A stretch of 64,000 nt of DNA from Sulfurovum sp. UBA12169. Its GTDB lineage: Bacteria; Campylobacterota; Campylobacteria; Campylobacterales; Sulfurovaceae. The DNA is taken from positions 1 through 64,000 of the forward strand of contig DLUH01000005.1 of NCBI GenBank assembly GCA_002742845.1, read 5' to 3'. Of this stretch, positions 37,253-49,262 are shown in pieces (the stretch's first letter is position 1; every line of letters starts with the position of its first letter). Under the pieces are notes generated by a model. The model was not told the origin of the DNA and searched no databases. It was given only the letters and a program-made list of their open reading frames with translations. The translations under genes and the position numbers were made by a program.

Positions 37253-38052
37253 CCAATATTTCCTGCCTGCTTGATATCGTTATCTATCTGTATCTTGAGC
37301 GCATCTAAATTTTCAAATTTTTTATTTTCGCGCAAAAATGCTAAAAACTCCACCAAGAGAGTGCCTTCAATTGCACCAAAATCTTCATTTAGAATATGTG
37401 TTTCTACGGCGTATGAACCATCAACACTTATTCTATGGCCCAGAAAGCTGACACTTTGATACCATTTCTGTTTGATTTTCGTTCGTGTAGCATAGACACC
37501 CTCTTTGGGAAGCTGATAATGGTCAATATGAAGATTGAGCGTGGGCACAAGTGCTTTTCTCCCTAAGCCTTGCCCCCGGATGATCTTTCCTTCTATCTGA
37601 TAAAGTCGTCCGAGCAAAAGGTTTGCCATTTCTACAGAGCCTTTTTTAAGGTAGCTTTTGATGTTGCGGGAGTGCACTGCAATACCTTGTATGCTTACTT
37701 CTTCTATGATACATACTTCTCCGTCAAATATTTCTTTGAGCCGTTGTGCGTTGCCGGCTTTGGATTTTCCAAAATGAAAATCATACCCTACGACTATTTT
37801 TTTCAATGAAGGAAAATCCGCCCTTAATCTCTGCACAAAAGCTTCAGGAGTCAAAGCGTTGATCTTTTCAAAATGATAAAAATGACATTCTCTGTCTGTA
37901 TAGAGTGTGCGTTTGTAACCGGGGGTAAGGTATCCGCCGTTGCGCTCTATAATTACAATCGCTTCAACCTGCCCAATAAGCACTTGATGCGCGATATGCA
38001 TACCGTCAAATGATCCAATCGCTACGGAGGTGATTTGATTGGTTAAATGCAC
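37249..38052 (-). CDS. ribF: Bifunctional riboflavin kinase/FAD synthetase
   Basis: A 267-residue protein, shorter than the usual 300 or more. The N-terminal adenylyltransferase domain has [11 protein letters not shown] (the GxxxGxHxGH-type site) and [15 protein letters not shown]; the C-terminal kinase domain has [20 protein letters not shown], with Val in place of the usual Phe before PT, and GVYATRT. Placed 1 bp after the tlyA stop. Confidence 0.9.
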   Translation of the reverse strand: MHLTNQITSVAIGSFDGMHIAHQVLIGQVEAIVIIERNGGYLTPGYKRTLYTDRECHFYHFEKINALTPEAFVQRLRADFPSLKKIVVGYDFHFGKSKAGNAQRLKEIFDGEVCIIEEVSIQGIAVHSRNIKSYLKKGSVEMANLLLGRLYQIEGKIIRGQGLGRKALVPTLNLHIDHYQLPKEGVYATRTKIKQKWYQSVSFLGHRISVDGSYAVETHILNEDFGAIEGTLLVEFLAFLRENKKFENLDALKIQIDNDIKQAGNIG

Positions 38053-38053
38053 G

Positions 38054-40716
<2,663 letters not shown>

Positions 40717-40787
40717 TTATTATCTTTATTAACAAAGGAAGTATGTTTTATTGACGTTATTTTATCATTGTTACGCCCGCCGGAGGC

Positions 40788-41426
40788 TTATGACTTTAAA
40801 ACTATCTTTTCTTTTTTTGTATCCGGCATGGGCTTTATAGACAAAAGATAGATATCCAAAAATGCTTTGGTGCGTGCCAGATATTCTCTAAACTTCATTC
40901 TGTATGCCGCTTTGGTCCCTTGAATATCTTTGGCAGCAAAACCGATTGCTTTTTGCCCCTTCTTTTTGGCGATAAACAGTGCCCTTTCCAGATGAAACCG
41001 TTGAGAGACGATAACATAATCCTCTACTTCAAAAACCTCCTTGGTTCTTGCTATAGAATCAAATGTTCTAAACCCTGCATTGTCAAGCATGATATGCCTG
41101 GAAGGTACACCGGCATGAATGAGATCTTTTTGCATTGTTGTTGTTTCATCATAATATTTAGTACCGTTGTCTCCTGAAACTAGAATGTCTTTTACTTTGC
41201 CTGCTTTGAAAAGTGCGACAGCTGCGCGTATGCGATAGGTATAAAAATAGTTTTTCTGACCTTTGGCAATGTACTTTGCCGTGCCCAAAAGCAATGCAGT
41301 CTTTTTAAAAGGAAGTTTGCGGATATCAGTATAAATAGAAGCACTTGCCTGCTGTGCTACCATCGCATTTATACCCGCAACCGCAAATACACACACAACA
41401 AGCGCAACCCCTATCCATCGTATCAC
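40788..41426 (-). CDS. SanA/YdcF-type DUF218 membrane-anchored protein
   Basis: A 212-residue protein with one N-terminal transmembrane helix or uncleaved signal (about 3-24) and a DUF218 domain: LLGTAKY, YRIRAAVALFKAGKVKDILVSGDNG and NAGFRTFDSIARTKEVF. Related proteins (SanA, ElyC) affect envelope permeability and peptidoglycan lipid carriers; enzymatic activity is unclear. It overlaps folP by 4 bases. Confidence 0.85.
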   Translation of the reverse strand: MIRWIGVALVVCVFAVAGINAMVAQQASASIYTDIRKLPFKKTALLLGTAKYIAKGQKNYFYTYRIRAAVALFKAGKVKDILVSGDNGTKYYDETTTMQKDLIHAGVPSRHIMLDNAGFRTFDSIARTKEVFEVEDYVIVSQRFHLERALFIAKKKGQKAIGFAAKDIQGTKAAYRMKFREYLARTKAFLDIYLLSIKPMPDTKKEKIVLKS

Positions 41427-42562
41427 CTCATGGCCTCAAATACTTTTAATGCTTGCCGGTGCTCACCTACATCATGGCATCTTATAATGCTTGCGCCATT
41501 TTCTACTGCCTTAAGATGAATCGCAAGTGTTCCCGGCAATCGTTCAGGTATCGGTGCAGAAATAATTTTGTCTATCATGGATTTTCTGCTTGCGCCAATA
41601 AGAAGCTCGCAACCAAATTTTTTGAAATGAGTCAAATTTTTAAGAAGCACAAGGTTGTGTTCCAAGGTTTTGCCAAAGCCTATACCTACATCCAAAATAA
41701 GCTTATCCGGGCTTAACCCTAGCGCTTCACACTTTGCGATACGTGCTTCAAAAAAATCACTTACCTCTGTCATCACATCTTCATAGTGTGGATTTTCTTG
41801 CATCATTTGGGGAGTACCCTGCATATGCATAATACACAGTTTTGCATCATACTTCAAGGCAAGCTTGATTAGCTCATCATTGCTGGCTCCCGTGATATCA
41901 TTGATTAAAGCAAAACCGCTTTGCAAAGCATACTCTACTACCAACGGGGTGTAGCTGTCAATGCTGAAAGTAGCTTTCTTGTAAAGCTTCTCTGCTTTGA
42001 TGGCATCGCAAAGAGGCTTAACACGTTCAAGCTCTTCTTCTTCGCTTACCTCTTGAGACCCTGGACGGCTTGATACCGGACCGATATCAATGATAGAAGC
42101 ACCTTCATCTATCATCTTTTGACATTTCAAAAGAGCATCCTGCGCTACAAATCTGCTGCCTTCAAAAAAACTATCATCATTGGTATTGATGATACCCATA
42201 ATCTGAAGAGGATAGATTCTGGCAGAAAGAAATTTTTTAAGTTCTTTTGCCACATTTTTAAGCCCAAAGGGCTGAGCCAATTCTTTACGCGAAAGAATTT
42301 CTATATGTTTTTTTGTGCCAATAAGGATACAGTCATACAAAGGCTTCTCGCATGTAATGACTCCGCTTGGCGCTGCAAGCTCTGCACCGATACTCAGAGC
42401 ATCTTGTTTGAGAATATTGACTGCGGGAGTTTTGAGATCCTTGAGATAGAAGCAAAACAACTCCATTTTTTTTGACATTATCTCTATGCCTTCATGCTCT
42501 ACTCCTAATGCTTGAAGAGCCGCCTTGTTGTCTAGAATATTGCCAAGCTGATAAATATTCAT
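41423..42562 (-). CDS. folP: Dihydropteroate synthase with N-terminal extension
   Basis: A 379-residue enzyme of folate synthesis. The catalytic barrel begins only at about residue 120 (GIINTNDDSFFEGSR, in place of the usual MGILNVTPDSF) and includes IIDIGPVSSRPGS, SIDSYTP, LINDITGA and DVGIGFGKTLEHN. The first 115 residues form an extra domain also present in Campylobacter and Helicobacter FolP. It lies between holB and the DUF218 gene. Confidence 0.93.
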   Translation of the reverse strand: MNIYQLGNILDNKAALQALGVEHEGIEIMSKKMELFCFYLKDLKTPAVNILKQDALSIGAELAAPSGVITCEKPLYDCILIGTKKHIEILSRKELAQPFGLKNVAKELKKFLSARIYPLQIMGIINTNDDSFFEGSRFVAQDALLKCQKMIDEGASIIDIGPVSSRPGSQEVSEEEELERVKPLCDAIKAEKLYKKATFSIDSYTPLVVEYALQSGFALINDITGASNDELIKLALKYDAKLCIMHMQGTPQMMQENPHYEDVMTEVSDFFEARIAKCEALGLSPDKLILDVGIGFGKTLEHNLVLLKNLTHFKKFGCELLIGASRKSMIDKIISAPIPERLPGTLAIHLKAVENGASIIRCHDVGEHRQALKVFEAMR

Positions 42563-42579
42563 TTTTACTCCTAATTATT

Positions 42580-43197
42580 TTAATGCTTTTTTCTTGCCAA
42601 AAGCTTCAAAAGCAATACATTAAGAACAAATACCGGGGGAGAACCCATGTCTAAAGCTATAAATGCATTAGAAAAAAGTGTCAATGTTTTTTCATCTATA
42701 TCATAAGCTTCCGAATGCATAGCCGTTTTACCGATATACTCGACCACTCGCTTCATCTCTTTGGCGTTTGTACGCTGATGTGTCTGCACAAACTTATATA
42801 CACTGCCCAAAGAGAGCTGTCTCACCTCCAAACCAAAATCCTCTTCTTTAGCGGTTGTCAAAAATGTGACCACAGGGAGTCTTGAACGAATAGTGCCAAG
42901 AATCGTTGCTTTGCTTGAAGTGAGCAAAATAAATTCTTTTTTGGCGGGAGGCTCTTCGATCACTTTGAGCAGTTTATTTTGCGCGATAGGAGAAAACAGC
43001 TTTGCGGCAAGAATGATCACAGTGGTTTCTTCGCTTGCCAAATAAGCTTTTTCAACAGCCAATTTGGCATCTTCTACCAAAAAAGTATCTTCTTTAATAA
43101 TTTTTACAAAACGTTCTGTCGTTTTTGCCGCTTCAAGTTCTGCAATGGCTGCTTCGATATTTGAAGTGATAAGAACTTGGCTGGCCAGCTTCATCAT
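42580..43197 (-). CDS. holB: DNA polymerase III delta' subunit, short form
   Basis: A 205-residue protein corresponding to a reduced clamp-loader delta' subunit: LLKVIEEPPAKKEFILLTSSKATILGTIRSRLPVVTF is the characteristic segment. It lacks the N-terminal P-loop region found in longer family members, which fits delta' as a non-hydrolysing subunit. ATGA overlap with hobA; the order lysC-hobA-holB-folP is the one I recall from C. jejuni and H. pylori. Confidence 0.85.
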   Translation of the reverse strand: MMKLASQVLITSNIEAAIAELEAAKTTERFVKIIKEDTFLVEDAKLAVEKAYLASEETTVIILAAKLFSPIAQNKLLKVIEEPPAKKEFILLTSSKATILGTIRSRLPVVTFLTTAKEEDFGLEVRQLSLGSVYKFVQTHQRTNAKEMKRVVEYIGKTAMHSEAYDIDEKTLTLFSNAFIALDMGSPPVFVLNVLLLKLLARKKH

Positions 43198-43739
43198 TCT
43201 AGTTCTAAATCCCCAAAAATCATGGCCGAAACAGTTCTGTCAAAAAGTTTATAAAGTTGCAACAGCTTGATATCCAATAAAGTATCTGCACTTCTTAGAG
43301 CAAAACTGTTTGGCACCTCCTGATCCATAATCCATAAGAAACTGTCATCATTTCTGTAGGCCATTTTTGTGTAAGGATGGTCTCCTTTGCCGATATACCA
43401 GATAAAATATCCGTTAGGGTAGGAGATATCTAGCATATCTTCAAGCAATTGCATCTCTTGTGTGCTGTGAAGAGAGGAGAGATTGGGAAAAATCTCCGCA
43501 AGCTGGTAAAAAGGTAAAAGCGGTCGATTTTTCTGCAGATCATTTATGCTAGTGAGTATATATTTGGCAAACCACTTGCGCGATTCATCAGTCACAACCA
43601 GTACGGTTTTTCCTTCCAATATCTGAGAAGCAGCGCTCTTGATTAGAGGTGCCCACTCGTAGCGATATTCTTCCATCCATGAGAAACAAGATTCTTCTTC
43701 ACGTATGGCGCCCAGTGTCCAATTTAAAAGCTGTTTCAT
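43194..43739 (-). CDS. hobA: HobA, DnaA-binding initiation factor
   Basis: A 181-residue protein. Identification rests on synteny (between lysC and holB, as HP1230 and Cj0583) plus the fold pattern: sheet-forming TVLVVTDESRKWFAKYIL, PNGYFIWYIGKGDHPYTKMAYRNDDSFLWIMD and a DTLLDIKLLQLYKLFD helix. HobA tetramers scaffold DnaA at the origin in Campylobacterota and are structural counterparts of E. coli DiaA without close sequence similarity. Confidence 0.87.
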   Translation of the reverse strand: MKQLLNWTLGAIREEESCFSWMEEYRYEWAPLIKSAASQILEGKTVLVVTDESRKWFAKYILTSINDLQKNRPLLPFYQLAEIFPNLSSLHSTQEMQLLEDMLDISYPNGYFIWYIGKGDHPYTKMAYRNDDSFLWIMDQEVPNSFALRSADTLLDIKLLQLYKLFDRTVSAMIFGDLELE

Positions 43740-43743
43740 AAAG

Positions 43744-44949
43744 TTATTTATCTAACTCATATGCTTCATGGAGCATGCGAATAGCCAGTTCTCCATATTT
43801 TTCATCGATGATCATAGAGACTTTGATTTCTGAAGTGGAAATCATCTGGATATTAATATTGCTTGCTGCAAGCACGCTAAACGCCTTTGCTGCAACACCT
43901 GCATGCGACTTCATCCCCACGCCCACAACGGATACTTTGCAAATGTGATCATCAAAATCCATGCCGGCAATATCATGGTCAAATTTTTCCATCACCCTTC
44001 TGGCATTTTGAAGTTCACTTTGGGGAACAGTGAATCCAAGATTTGTTGAACCGTCTGTACCTGTAGTTTGGATAATCATATCTACATTAATGTTTTCATT
44101 TGCCAATCTTGTAAAAATTTCTGCTGCGATTCCCGGTCTGTCTGAAACACCTCTGAGTGTAACCCTTGCTTGGTTTTTGTCAAGGACAACCCCGCTGACT
44201 AATACTGCTTCCATACTATTGTTCTCCTGTGTAATAAGTGTGCCTTCATTGTCGCTGAAGCTGCTTTTTGCGTATAGTTTAACATTAAGTTTTTTTGCCA
44301 ATTCCACTGAACGGTTTTGCAGAACCTTCGCCCCCAAAGAAGAAAGCTCAAGCATTTCATCATAAGAGATGGTGTCCATTTTTTTTGCCTTGGGCTCAAT
44401 ACGCGGATCTGTTGTATAGATACCATCCACATCCGAATAAATCTCGCACTGGTCTGCATTGAGCGCACCTGCAATTGCCACCGCCGAAAGATCCGAACCT
44501 CCGCGTCCAAGCGTCGTCACCGACCCTTCTTTGCTCACCCCCTGAAATCCTGCCACCACAACAATTTTGCCCTCTTTGATTGCATTTTGCATGGCTGCAG
44601 GGTCTATGGATTCTATACGTGCATAAGTATGCGTGGTGTCAGTCACAATCCCTGCTTGACGTCCGCTCATCGCAACAGCATCATATCCTTTAGCCTGCAA
44701 AGCAATAGAAAGAAGTGCGGCCGTCACTCTCTCTCCTGCACTTAACAACAAGTCCATCTCTTTTTTTGCAGGACTGGACGTAAAATAATTCGCATACTCA
44801 ATAAGCTTGTTTGTCTCTCCGCTCATTGCCGATACAACCACCACAATATCATCCCCTGCCTCTTTGGCTTTTGCCACACGATTGGCCACATTTTCTATAC
44901 GGCTCAAATCTCCAACGCTTGTTCCCCCATACTTATGTACGACTAGCAT
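43744..44949 (-). CDS. lysC: Aspartate kinase
   Basis: A 401-residue aspartokinase, first step toward lysine, threonine and methionine. N-terminal KYGGTSVGD, central GRGGSDLSAVAIAGALNADQCEIYSDVDGIYTTDPR, and two C-terminal ACT domains (about 265-401) for feedback control. GGAG precedes the ATG. It starts the tight gene run hobA-holB-folP. Confidence 0.96.
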   Translation of the reverse strand: MLVVHKYGGTSVGDLSRIENVANRVAKAKEAGDDIVVVVSAMSGETNKLIEYANYFTSSPAKKEMDLLLSAGERVTAALLSIALQAKGYDAVAMSGRQAGIVTDTTHTYARIESIDPAAMQNAIKEGKIVVVAGFQGVSKEGSVTTLGRGGSDLSAVAIAGALNADQCEIYSDVDGIYTTDPRIEPKAKKMDTISYDEMLELSSLGAKVLQNRSVELAKKLNVKLYAKSSFSDNEGTLITQENNSMEAVLVSGVVLDKNQARVTLRGVSDRPGIAAEIFTRLANENINVDMIIQTTGTDGSTNLGFTVPQSELQNARRVMEKFDHDIAGMDFDDHICKVSVVGVGMKSHAGVAAKAFSVLAASNINIQMISTSEIKVSMIIDEKYGELAIRMLHEAYELDK

Positions 44950-45022
44950 ATCACTCCATTCCTTCCTTTAAATTTAACCTTTTTCAAATCAAGCCCTTTT
45001 TCATTTATTTAGTTTGCTCCGA

Positions 45023-45496
45023 TCAAATAAAACCTTCTTGCACAAAATAGTCAATCACCTTTCGATACACTTTTTTCTTAAAATAGGTTACTTTTTTAAA
45101 AAGCTCATCATACTCTACAAACTCATGTTCTACAAATTCAGGTATCTCGAATGCATTGAGATCAATGACGGCATCCTCCTTTAGGCGAACTAAAAAATAT
45201 TTTTGCTTTTGTCCGTCAAAAGGATACTGCTTCCCTCTTGCTATACTGGGAAAATCATAAGATATCCACTCAGGAAATTCTCCTAGAATTTCCACCTTAT
45301 TGCAACCGATCTCTTCATGCAGCTCTCTGTAGAGGGCCTCTTGAGGCGTTTCCCCTTCGTCGATACCCCCTTGAGGAAATTGCCATGCATTTTTGATGTC
45401 ACTGCGATGCGCAACAAAGAATTCACACTTATGCGGATATCTGGAAGAGAGGATGACAGCTGCAACATTAGGACGATAACGTTTTTCATTTTGCAT
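45023..45496 (-). CDS. rppH: RNA pyrophosphohydrolase / Nudix hydrolase
   Basis: A 157-residue Nudix enzyme that removes pyrophosphate from mRNA 5' ends or cleaves diadenosine polyphosphates. The Nudix box is [22 protein letters not shown] with the catalytic Glu residues intact. The reading frame extends to a TTG at 45523, but ATG 45494-45496 gives the usual family length ([11 protein letters not shown] soon after the start). Divergent from hemW. Confidence 0.92.
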   Translation of the reverse strand: MQNEKRYRPNVAAVILSSRYPHKCEFFVAHRSDIKNAWQFPQGGIDEGETPQEALYRELHEEIGCNKVEILGEFPEWISYDFPSIARGKQYPFDGQKQKYFLVRLKEDAVIDLNAFEIPEFVEHEFVEYDELFKKVTYFKKKVYRKVIDYFVQEGFI

Positions 45497-45588
45497 CTTA
45501 CTGCTCACTTCTTTGATTATCAATATGTTTGACTCACTATTTTTCTGATATCATTTTATCCAAAATGCCATTAAAAAAGTGAGTAAAT

Positions 45589-46644
45589 GTGCTAGTCTAT
45601 CTTCATATCCCCTATTGCGATTCAAAGTGTTATTACTGCAGTTTTAATTCTTATGTCGACAAATTTGATACGCGCACCGCTTATATGGACGCGCTTTACA
45701 GGCAGCTCTTTTTTGAATTGAAGCGATTTGGCGCAACAAAAGAGAGTATTGAAACACTTTTCATTGGAGGAGGAACCCCCTCAACGGTTGCGCCGGAACT
45801 TTATGCACCTCTTTTTGATTTGCTTAAACCCTATCTTCAAAAAAATGCAGAAATTACTACCGAAGCCAACCCGAACTCGGCAACAAAGTCTTGGCTGAGC
45901 GGAATGAAAGCACTCGGCGTCAATCGTGTCAGTTTTGGCGTACAAAGCTTTGATGCAGCAAAACTTAAAGCCCTCAACCGTGCCCATTCGCCCGCACAAG
46001 CCAAAGAGGCTATTTTATGGGCAAAAACAATTGGATTTGAACACCTCTCTCTTGATTTAATCTACAATTACCAAGGAGATACGAAAGCTCTGCTTGGCCG
46101 AGACATCAAAGAGGCCTTTGCTCTGCCGATTGATCACATATCAGCCTATGAACTCACCATTGAAGAGGGTACGGCATTTTCAATGAAACCCCAAGCAAAA
46201 CAAGAAAATGACGATTTGGCCTTTTTTGTTTCCGACGAAATCCAAAAAAAAGGATTTTCGCACTATGAAATTTCCAATTACGGCATTTATCAAAGCAAAC
46301 ACAATAAGGGATACTGGAGACTTGAAAATTATATAGGTGCCGGTGCCGGTGCGGTAGGTTTTTTGAAGGATCGTCGTTTTTATCCTCAAAACAGCATTGA
46401 TGCCTATATTCAAAATCCCCTAAAAATAAAAAAGGAAATTTTAAGCGAAGAAGAAATGCTTACGGAAAAAATATTTTTGGGATTACGCTCAACTATCGGT
46501 ATCAAAAGCTCTGTTCTTACTGAAACCATGCACGGCAAAGCGATGTTTCTGGTCAAAGAAAAAAAGCTTATCTATAAAAATGAAATTTTTTATAATCCGA
46601 ACTATTTTCTGAGTGATTCGCTTGCACTCTATCTCTTAGATTAA
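45589..46644 (+). CDS. hemW: HemW-like radical SAM protein
   Basis: A 351-residue radical SAM enzyme with CDSKCYYCSF cluster motif near the N-terminus and GGGTPS. HemW is a haem chaperone often misnamed coproporphyrinogen oxidase; true HemN needs an extra N-terminal segment and longer length, both lacking here. The start is GTG 45589 after a GTGAG ribosome site. Upstream of tatB as in C. jejuni (inverted). Confidence 0.92.
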   Translation: MLVYLHIPYCDSKCYYCSFNSYVDKFDTRTAYMDALYRQLFFELKRFGATKESIETLFIGGGTPSTVAPELYAPLFDLLKPYLQKNAEITTEANPNSATKSWLSGMKALGVNRVSFGVQSFDAAKLKALNRAHSPAQAKEAILWAKTIGFEHLSLDLIYNYQGDTKALLGRDIKEAFALPIDHISAYELTIEEGTAFSMKPQAKQENDDLAFFVSDEIQKKGFSHYEISNYGIYQSKHNKGYWRLENYIGAGAGAVGFLKDRRFYPQNSIDAYIQNPLKIKKEILSEEEMLTEKIFLGLRSTIGIKSSVLTETMHGKAMFLVKEKKLIYKNEIFYNPNYFLSDSLALYLLD

Positions 46645-46665
46645 GGCCGTATCTAATTATTTTTT
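46636..46665 (+). terminator. Terminator after hemW
   Basis: TTAGAT (46636-46641) pairs with ATCTAA (46651-46656) around a 9 nt loop, followed by TTATTTTTT. The 5' arm overlaps the hemW stop codon. The stem is short and AT-rich, so strength is uncertain. Confidence 0.5.
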
Positions 46666-46702
46666 GGATAAAATAGTCCCATTTAAAATTTGAAGGGGAC
46701 AT

Positions 46703-47128
46703 ATGTTTGGAATCGGCTTTACTGAGTTGCTTCTTATTGCTATCGTTGCGATACTGTTTTTAGGGCCCGATAAACTTCCTGAGGCCATGGTGCAAATCGC
46801 AAAGTTCATCAAAAGTGTTCAAAGAACCATACGAGATGCAAAAATTTCTTTAGAAGAAGAGATAAAAATTGCAGACCTTAAAGAGGAGGCACTCAGCTAC
46901 AAAAGACAACTCGATGAGGCTAGCAGTGAACTTAAAGGCTTTAAAAATATAGATGCCAATCCCATCAAAGAGATCAATGAAGCCATAAGCGATGCAAAAA
47001 AAACTTTTTCCGGCACCAGTCTTCTTGAAGAACAAAGCGAACCGGCAGCTGCATCGGTGGAACCAAAGCGTGATACCGTTACTTTTGAAAAAAACAAAAA
47101 AGAGAATGATGACAAAGGCAATACATAA
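46703..47128 (+). CDS. tatB: Twin-arginine translocase subunit TatB
   Basis: A 141-residue protein with the TatA/B signature: short N-terminal helix (FTELLLIAIVAILFLGPDKLPEAM), Gly-Pro hinge, amphipathic helix and a long acidic, helical tail. Length and tail favour TatB over TatA. TatB is needed to export Tat substrates such as the molybdopterin enzyme in this window. Start overlaps none; GAAGGGG precedes ATG; the stop shares a base with tatC. Confidence 0.93.
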   Translation: MFGIGFTELLLIAIVAILFLGPDKLPEAMVQIAKFIKSVQRTIRDAKISLEEEIKIADLKEEALSYKRQLDEASSELKGFKNIDANPIKEINEAISDAKKTFSGTSLLEEQSEPAAASVEPKRDTVTFEKNKKENDDKGNT

Positions 47129-47883
47129 TGTTTAGTGAATTAAAACCGCATCTTGTAGAGTTAAGAAAAAGACTTGGACTTTCCGTGCTCTCTGTTTTTA
47201 TCATGTTTGCAGTCGCCTTTACTTTTCATGAGCCTATCTTGGAATGGGTCACCCATCCGCTGAATGACGCGCTTACTCAAGTGTCGGAAATCTCAAAAAA
47301 AGCAGCCGAAGGAATGGTGACCACGCATCAGGTGGGAGGAGCCTTTTTTGTGGCGCTGAAAGTCTCTTTTTTTGCAGCATTGATCGGAGCGCTTCCTTTT
47401 GTCCTTTATCAGCTCTGGCTCTTTATAGCGCCGGGGCTCTACGCCAATGAAAAGAAAATGATTCTCCCTTTTGTGTTAGGGGGAACGGTAATGTTTGTGA
47501 TCGGTGTGCTTTTTTCTTACTATATCGTCACGCCGTTTGGTTTTCAATTTCTTATCACTTTTGGTTCATTTCTCTATACCCCTTTGATCAACATCGAAGA
47601 TTATGTAGGATTTTTTACGAAGATTATGGTGGGTTTTGGTATTTCGTTTGAATTGCCTGTATTTGCTTATTTTTTAGCATTATTGGGGTTGGTGACTGAT
47701 CGCACGCTTGTTGACTTTTTCAAATATGCGATTGTCATTATTTTTGTGGTTGCAGCGCTTTTAACTCCTCCCGATGTCCTGACTCAGTTTCTTATGGCTG
47801 TACCTCTCGTGCTCCTGTATGGTCTATCTATCCTTATTGTTCGCATGGTCAATCCTGCCCCAAAAGAAGAGAATGACGAATAA
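47128..47883 (+). CDS. tatC: Twin-arginine translocase subunit TatC
   Basis: A 251-residue protein with six transmembrane helices. The N-terminal motif ELKPHLVELRKRL and FFAALIGALPFVLYQLWLFIAPGLYANEKK, with the conserved Pro and Glu of the signal-binding surface, are clear. Directly follows tatB (1-base overlap). tatA is elsewhere. Confidence 0.96.
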   Translation: MFSELKPHLVELRKRLGLSVLSVFIMFAVAFTFHEPILEWVTHPLNDALTQVSEISKKAAEGMVTTHQVGGAFFVALKVSFFAALIGALPFVLYQLWLFIAPGLYANEKKMILPFVLGGTVMFVIGVLFSYYIVTPFGFQFLITFGSFLYTPLINIEDYVGFFTKIMVGFGISFELPVFAYFLALLGLVTDRTLVDFFKYAIVIIFVVAALLTPPDVLTQFLMAVPLVLLYGLSILIVRMVNPAPKEENDE

Positions 47884-48067
47884 AAAATTAAAATTGGGTC
47901 ATAAAGATTTTATGCCCTTTTTAAAGTCATTGTGCGCACTAAAGACCGGGGGTCAGCCGCCGAGATTATCCGCCAATATGCTTTGCAGTCCGACACAGTA
48001 CCCCGATGGTCTTTCAATTTTTTCCAAAAAGAGTGCAAACTCAAAGACCCGCAGAGTGTTTTATTGA
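47873..48067 (+). CDS. Doubtful short ORF between tatC and queA
   Basis: A 64-codon frame that starts inside the tatC stop region and ends in TGATG on the queA start, so it could couple the two genes. Its first 20 codons look natural for this genome; the later part (GGQPPRLSANMLCSP) does not, while the queA frame becomes open there (from about 47905) and reads like normal protein (DRGSAAEIIRQYALQSD). A frameshifted remnant of a small gene, or a leader peptide, are both possible. Low confidence that it is a functional gene. Confidence 0.25.
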   Translation: MTNKKLKLGHKDFMPFLKSLCALKTGGQPPRLSANMLCSPTQYPDGLSIFSKKSANSKTRRVFY

Positions 48068-49092
48068 TGCTTTCTCCCGAACTTCTTACTCAAAACTATG
48101 ACTATAAGCTCCCCGAAGGATTCATAGCCACAGCGCCTGTGCATCCAAGGGATCATGCCAGGCTGCTGGTGTATGATAGAAAATCAGATACGATCACCCA
48201 TACCACCTTTAAACATCTGTTGGATTTTGTTCCCAAAGAGTGTGACATTTTTCTCAATGATACGCGAGTCATCAAGGCGCGTATTTTCGGCACCAAAAAA
48301 AGCGGCGGAAAAGTAGAGTTGCTTTTCAATAAACCTGTCGATGCGTATCACTATGCTGTGCTTATACGCGGAAAAGTAAAAACAGGGACGGAGCTTTTGT
48401 TTGAAGACGGCTTGGCAGCTACCGTAACCGCGCTATGCGATGACGGCTCGCGTTTGGTCTCCTTTACACATGGGGGCAAAGAGATACGATTTGAAACGCT
48501 GGTCCCTATTTTAGACAAAATAGGCCACATTCCTCTTCCTCCCTATATGCAAAGAGAGGATAACAAAGAAGACGAAATCGATTATCAAACGCTTTTTGCC
48601 AAACATGCAGGTGCAGTAGCAGCCCCTACGGCCTCTTTGCATTTTACCCCCGAACTTTTTGCTGCTTTAGAAGTCAGACATAAAACACATAGAGTCACGC
48701 TGCATGTAGGAGCAGGGACTTTTAAGCCCGTAGAAACTGAACAGATACTTGACCATCCTATGCATTCTGAATATTTTCACATCAGCAACGAAGCAGCAAA
48801 AGTCATTCAAAGCAAAACCCCTATTTTAGCCATTGGTACAACCGTAACAAGAACAGTGGAATACTTCACCAGGACAGAACGGCAGGAAGGAGAATGCAAC
48901 CTTTTTCTAAATCCGCACAATCCGCCCCAAAGAGTTTCTCATCTGCTTACCAATTTTCATTTGCCAAAAAGCACACTAATCATGCTTGTAAGTGCTTTTA
49001 TCGGGAGAGAGAAAACATTGCACATATACAATGAAGCTATTCAAGAAAAGTATCGTTTTTTTTCATATGGCGATGCCATGCTTATACTTTGA
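48067..49092 (+). CDS. queA: S-adenosylmethionine:tRNA ribosyltransferase-isomerase
   Basis: A 341-residue enzyme making epoxyqueuosine in tRNA. Start ATG 48067 gives the usual family N-terminus (SPELLTQNYDYKLPEGFIA); the frame continues upstream to a GTG at 47932, which would add 45 residues not normal for QueA. Other signatures: HTTFKHLLDFV, LFLNDTRVIKAR-like IFLNDTRVIKARIFG, GHIPLPPYM, APTASLHFT, LHVGAGTFKPV and LTNFHLPKSTLIMLVSAF. Confidence 0.95.
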   Translation: MLSPELLTQNYDYKLPEGFIATAPVHPRDHARLLVYDRKSDTITHTTFKHLLDFVPKECDIFLNDTRVIKARIFGTKKSGGKVELLFNKPVDAYHYAVLIRGKVKTGTELLFEDGLAATVTALCDDGSRLVSFTHGGKEIRFETLVPILDKIGHIPLPPYMQREDNKEDEIDYQTLFAKHAGAVAAPTASLHFTPELFAALEVRHKTHRVTLHVGAGTFKPVETEQILDHPMHSEYFHISNEAAKVIQSKTPILAIGTTVTRTVEYFTRTERQEGECNLFLNPHNPPQRVSHLLTNFHLPKSTLIMLVSAFIGREKTLHIYNEAIQEKYRFFSYGDAMLIL

Positions 49093-49239
49093 AAAAAATG
49101 AAAAAACACTTTGCGCCCCATAGAGACACGCAAATCAAAAGATAAAATCTTCGATACTTTCATCGTGCATTCTGACAGTCTGACATAAAAATCCCTTTAA
49201 AACAGTATCATATTTTAGTGAATTTTTCAGGCAATATTT

Positions 49240-49256
49240 TATAATTATTGTATAAT
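49240..49256 (+). promoter_or_regulatory. Overlapping -10 boxes before the NlpC/SPOR lipoprotein gene
   Basis: TATAAT occurs at 49240-49245 and again at 49251-49256. The second lies only 7 bp before the ATG at 49263, so transcription could begin on or next to the start codon. There is no proper ribosome site between. Confidence 0.4.
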
Positions 49257-49262
49257 TATAGG

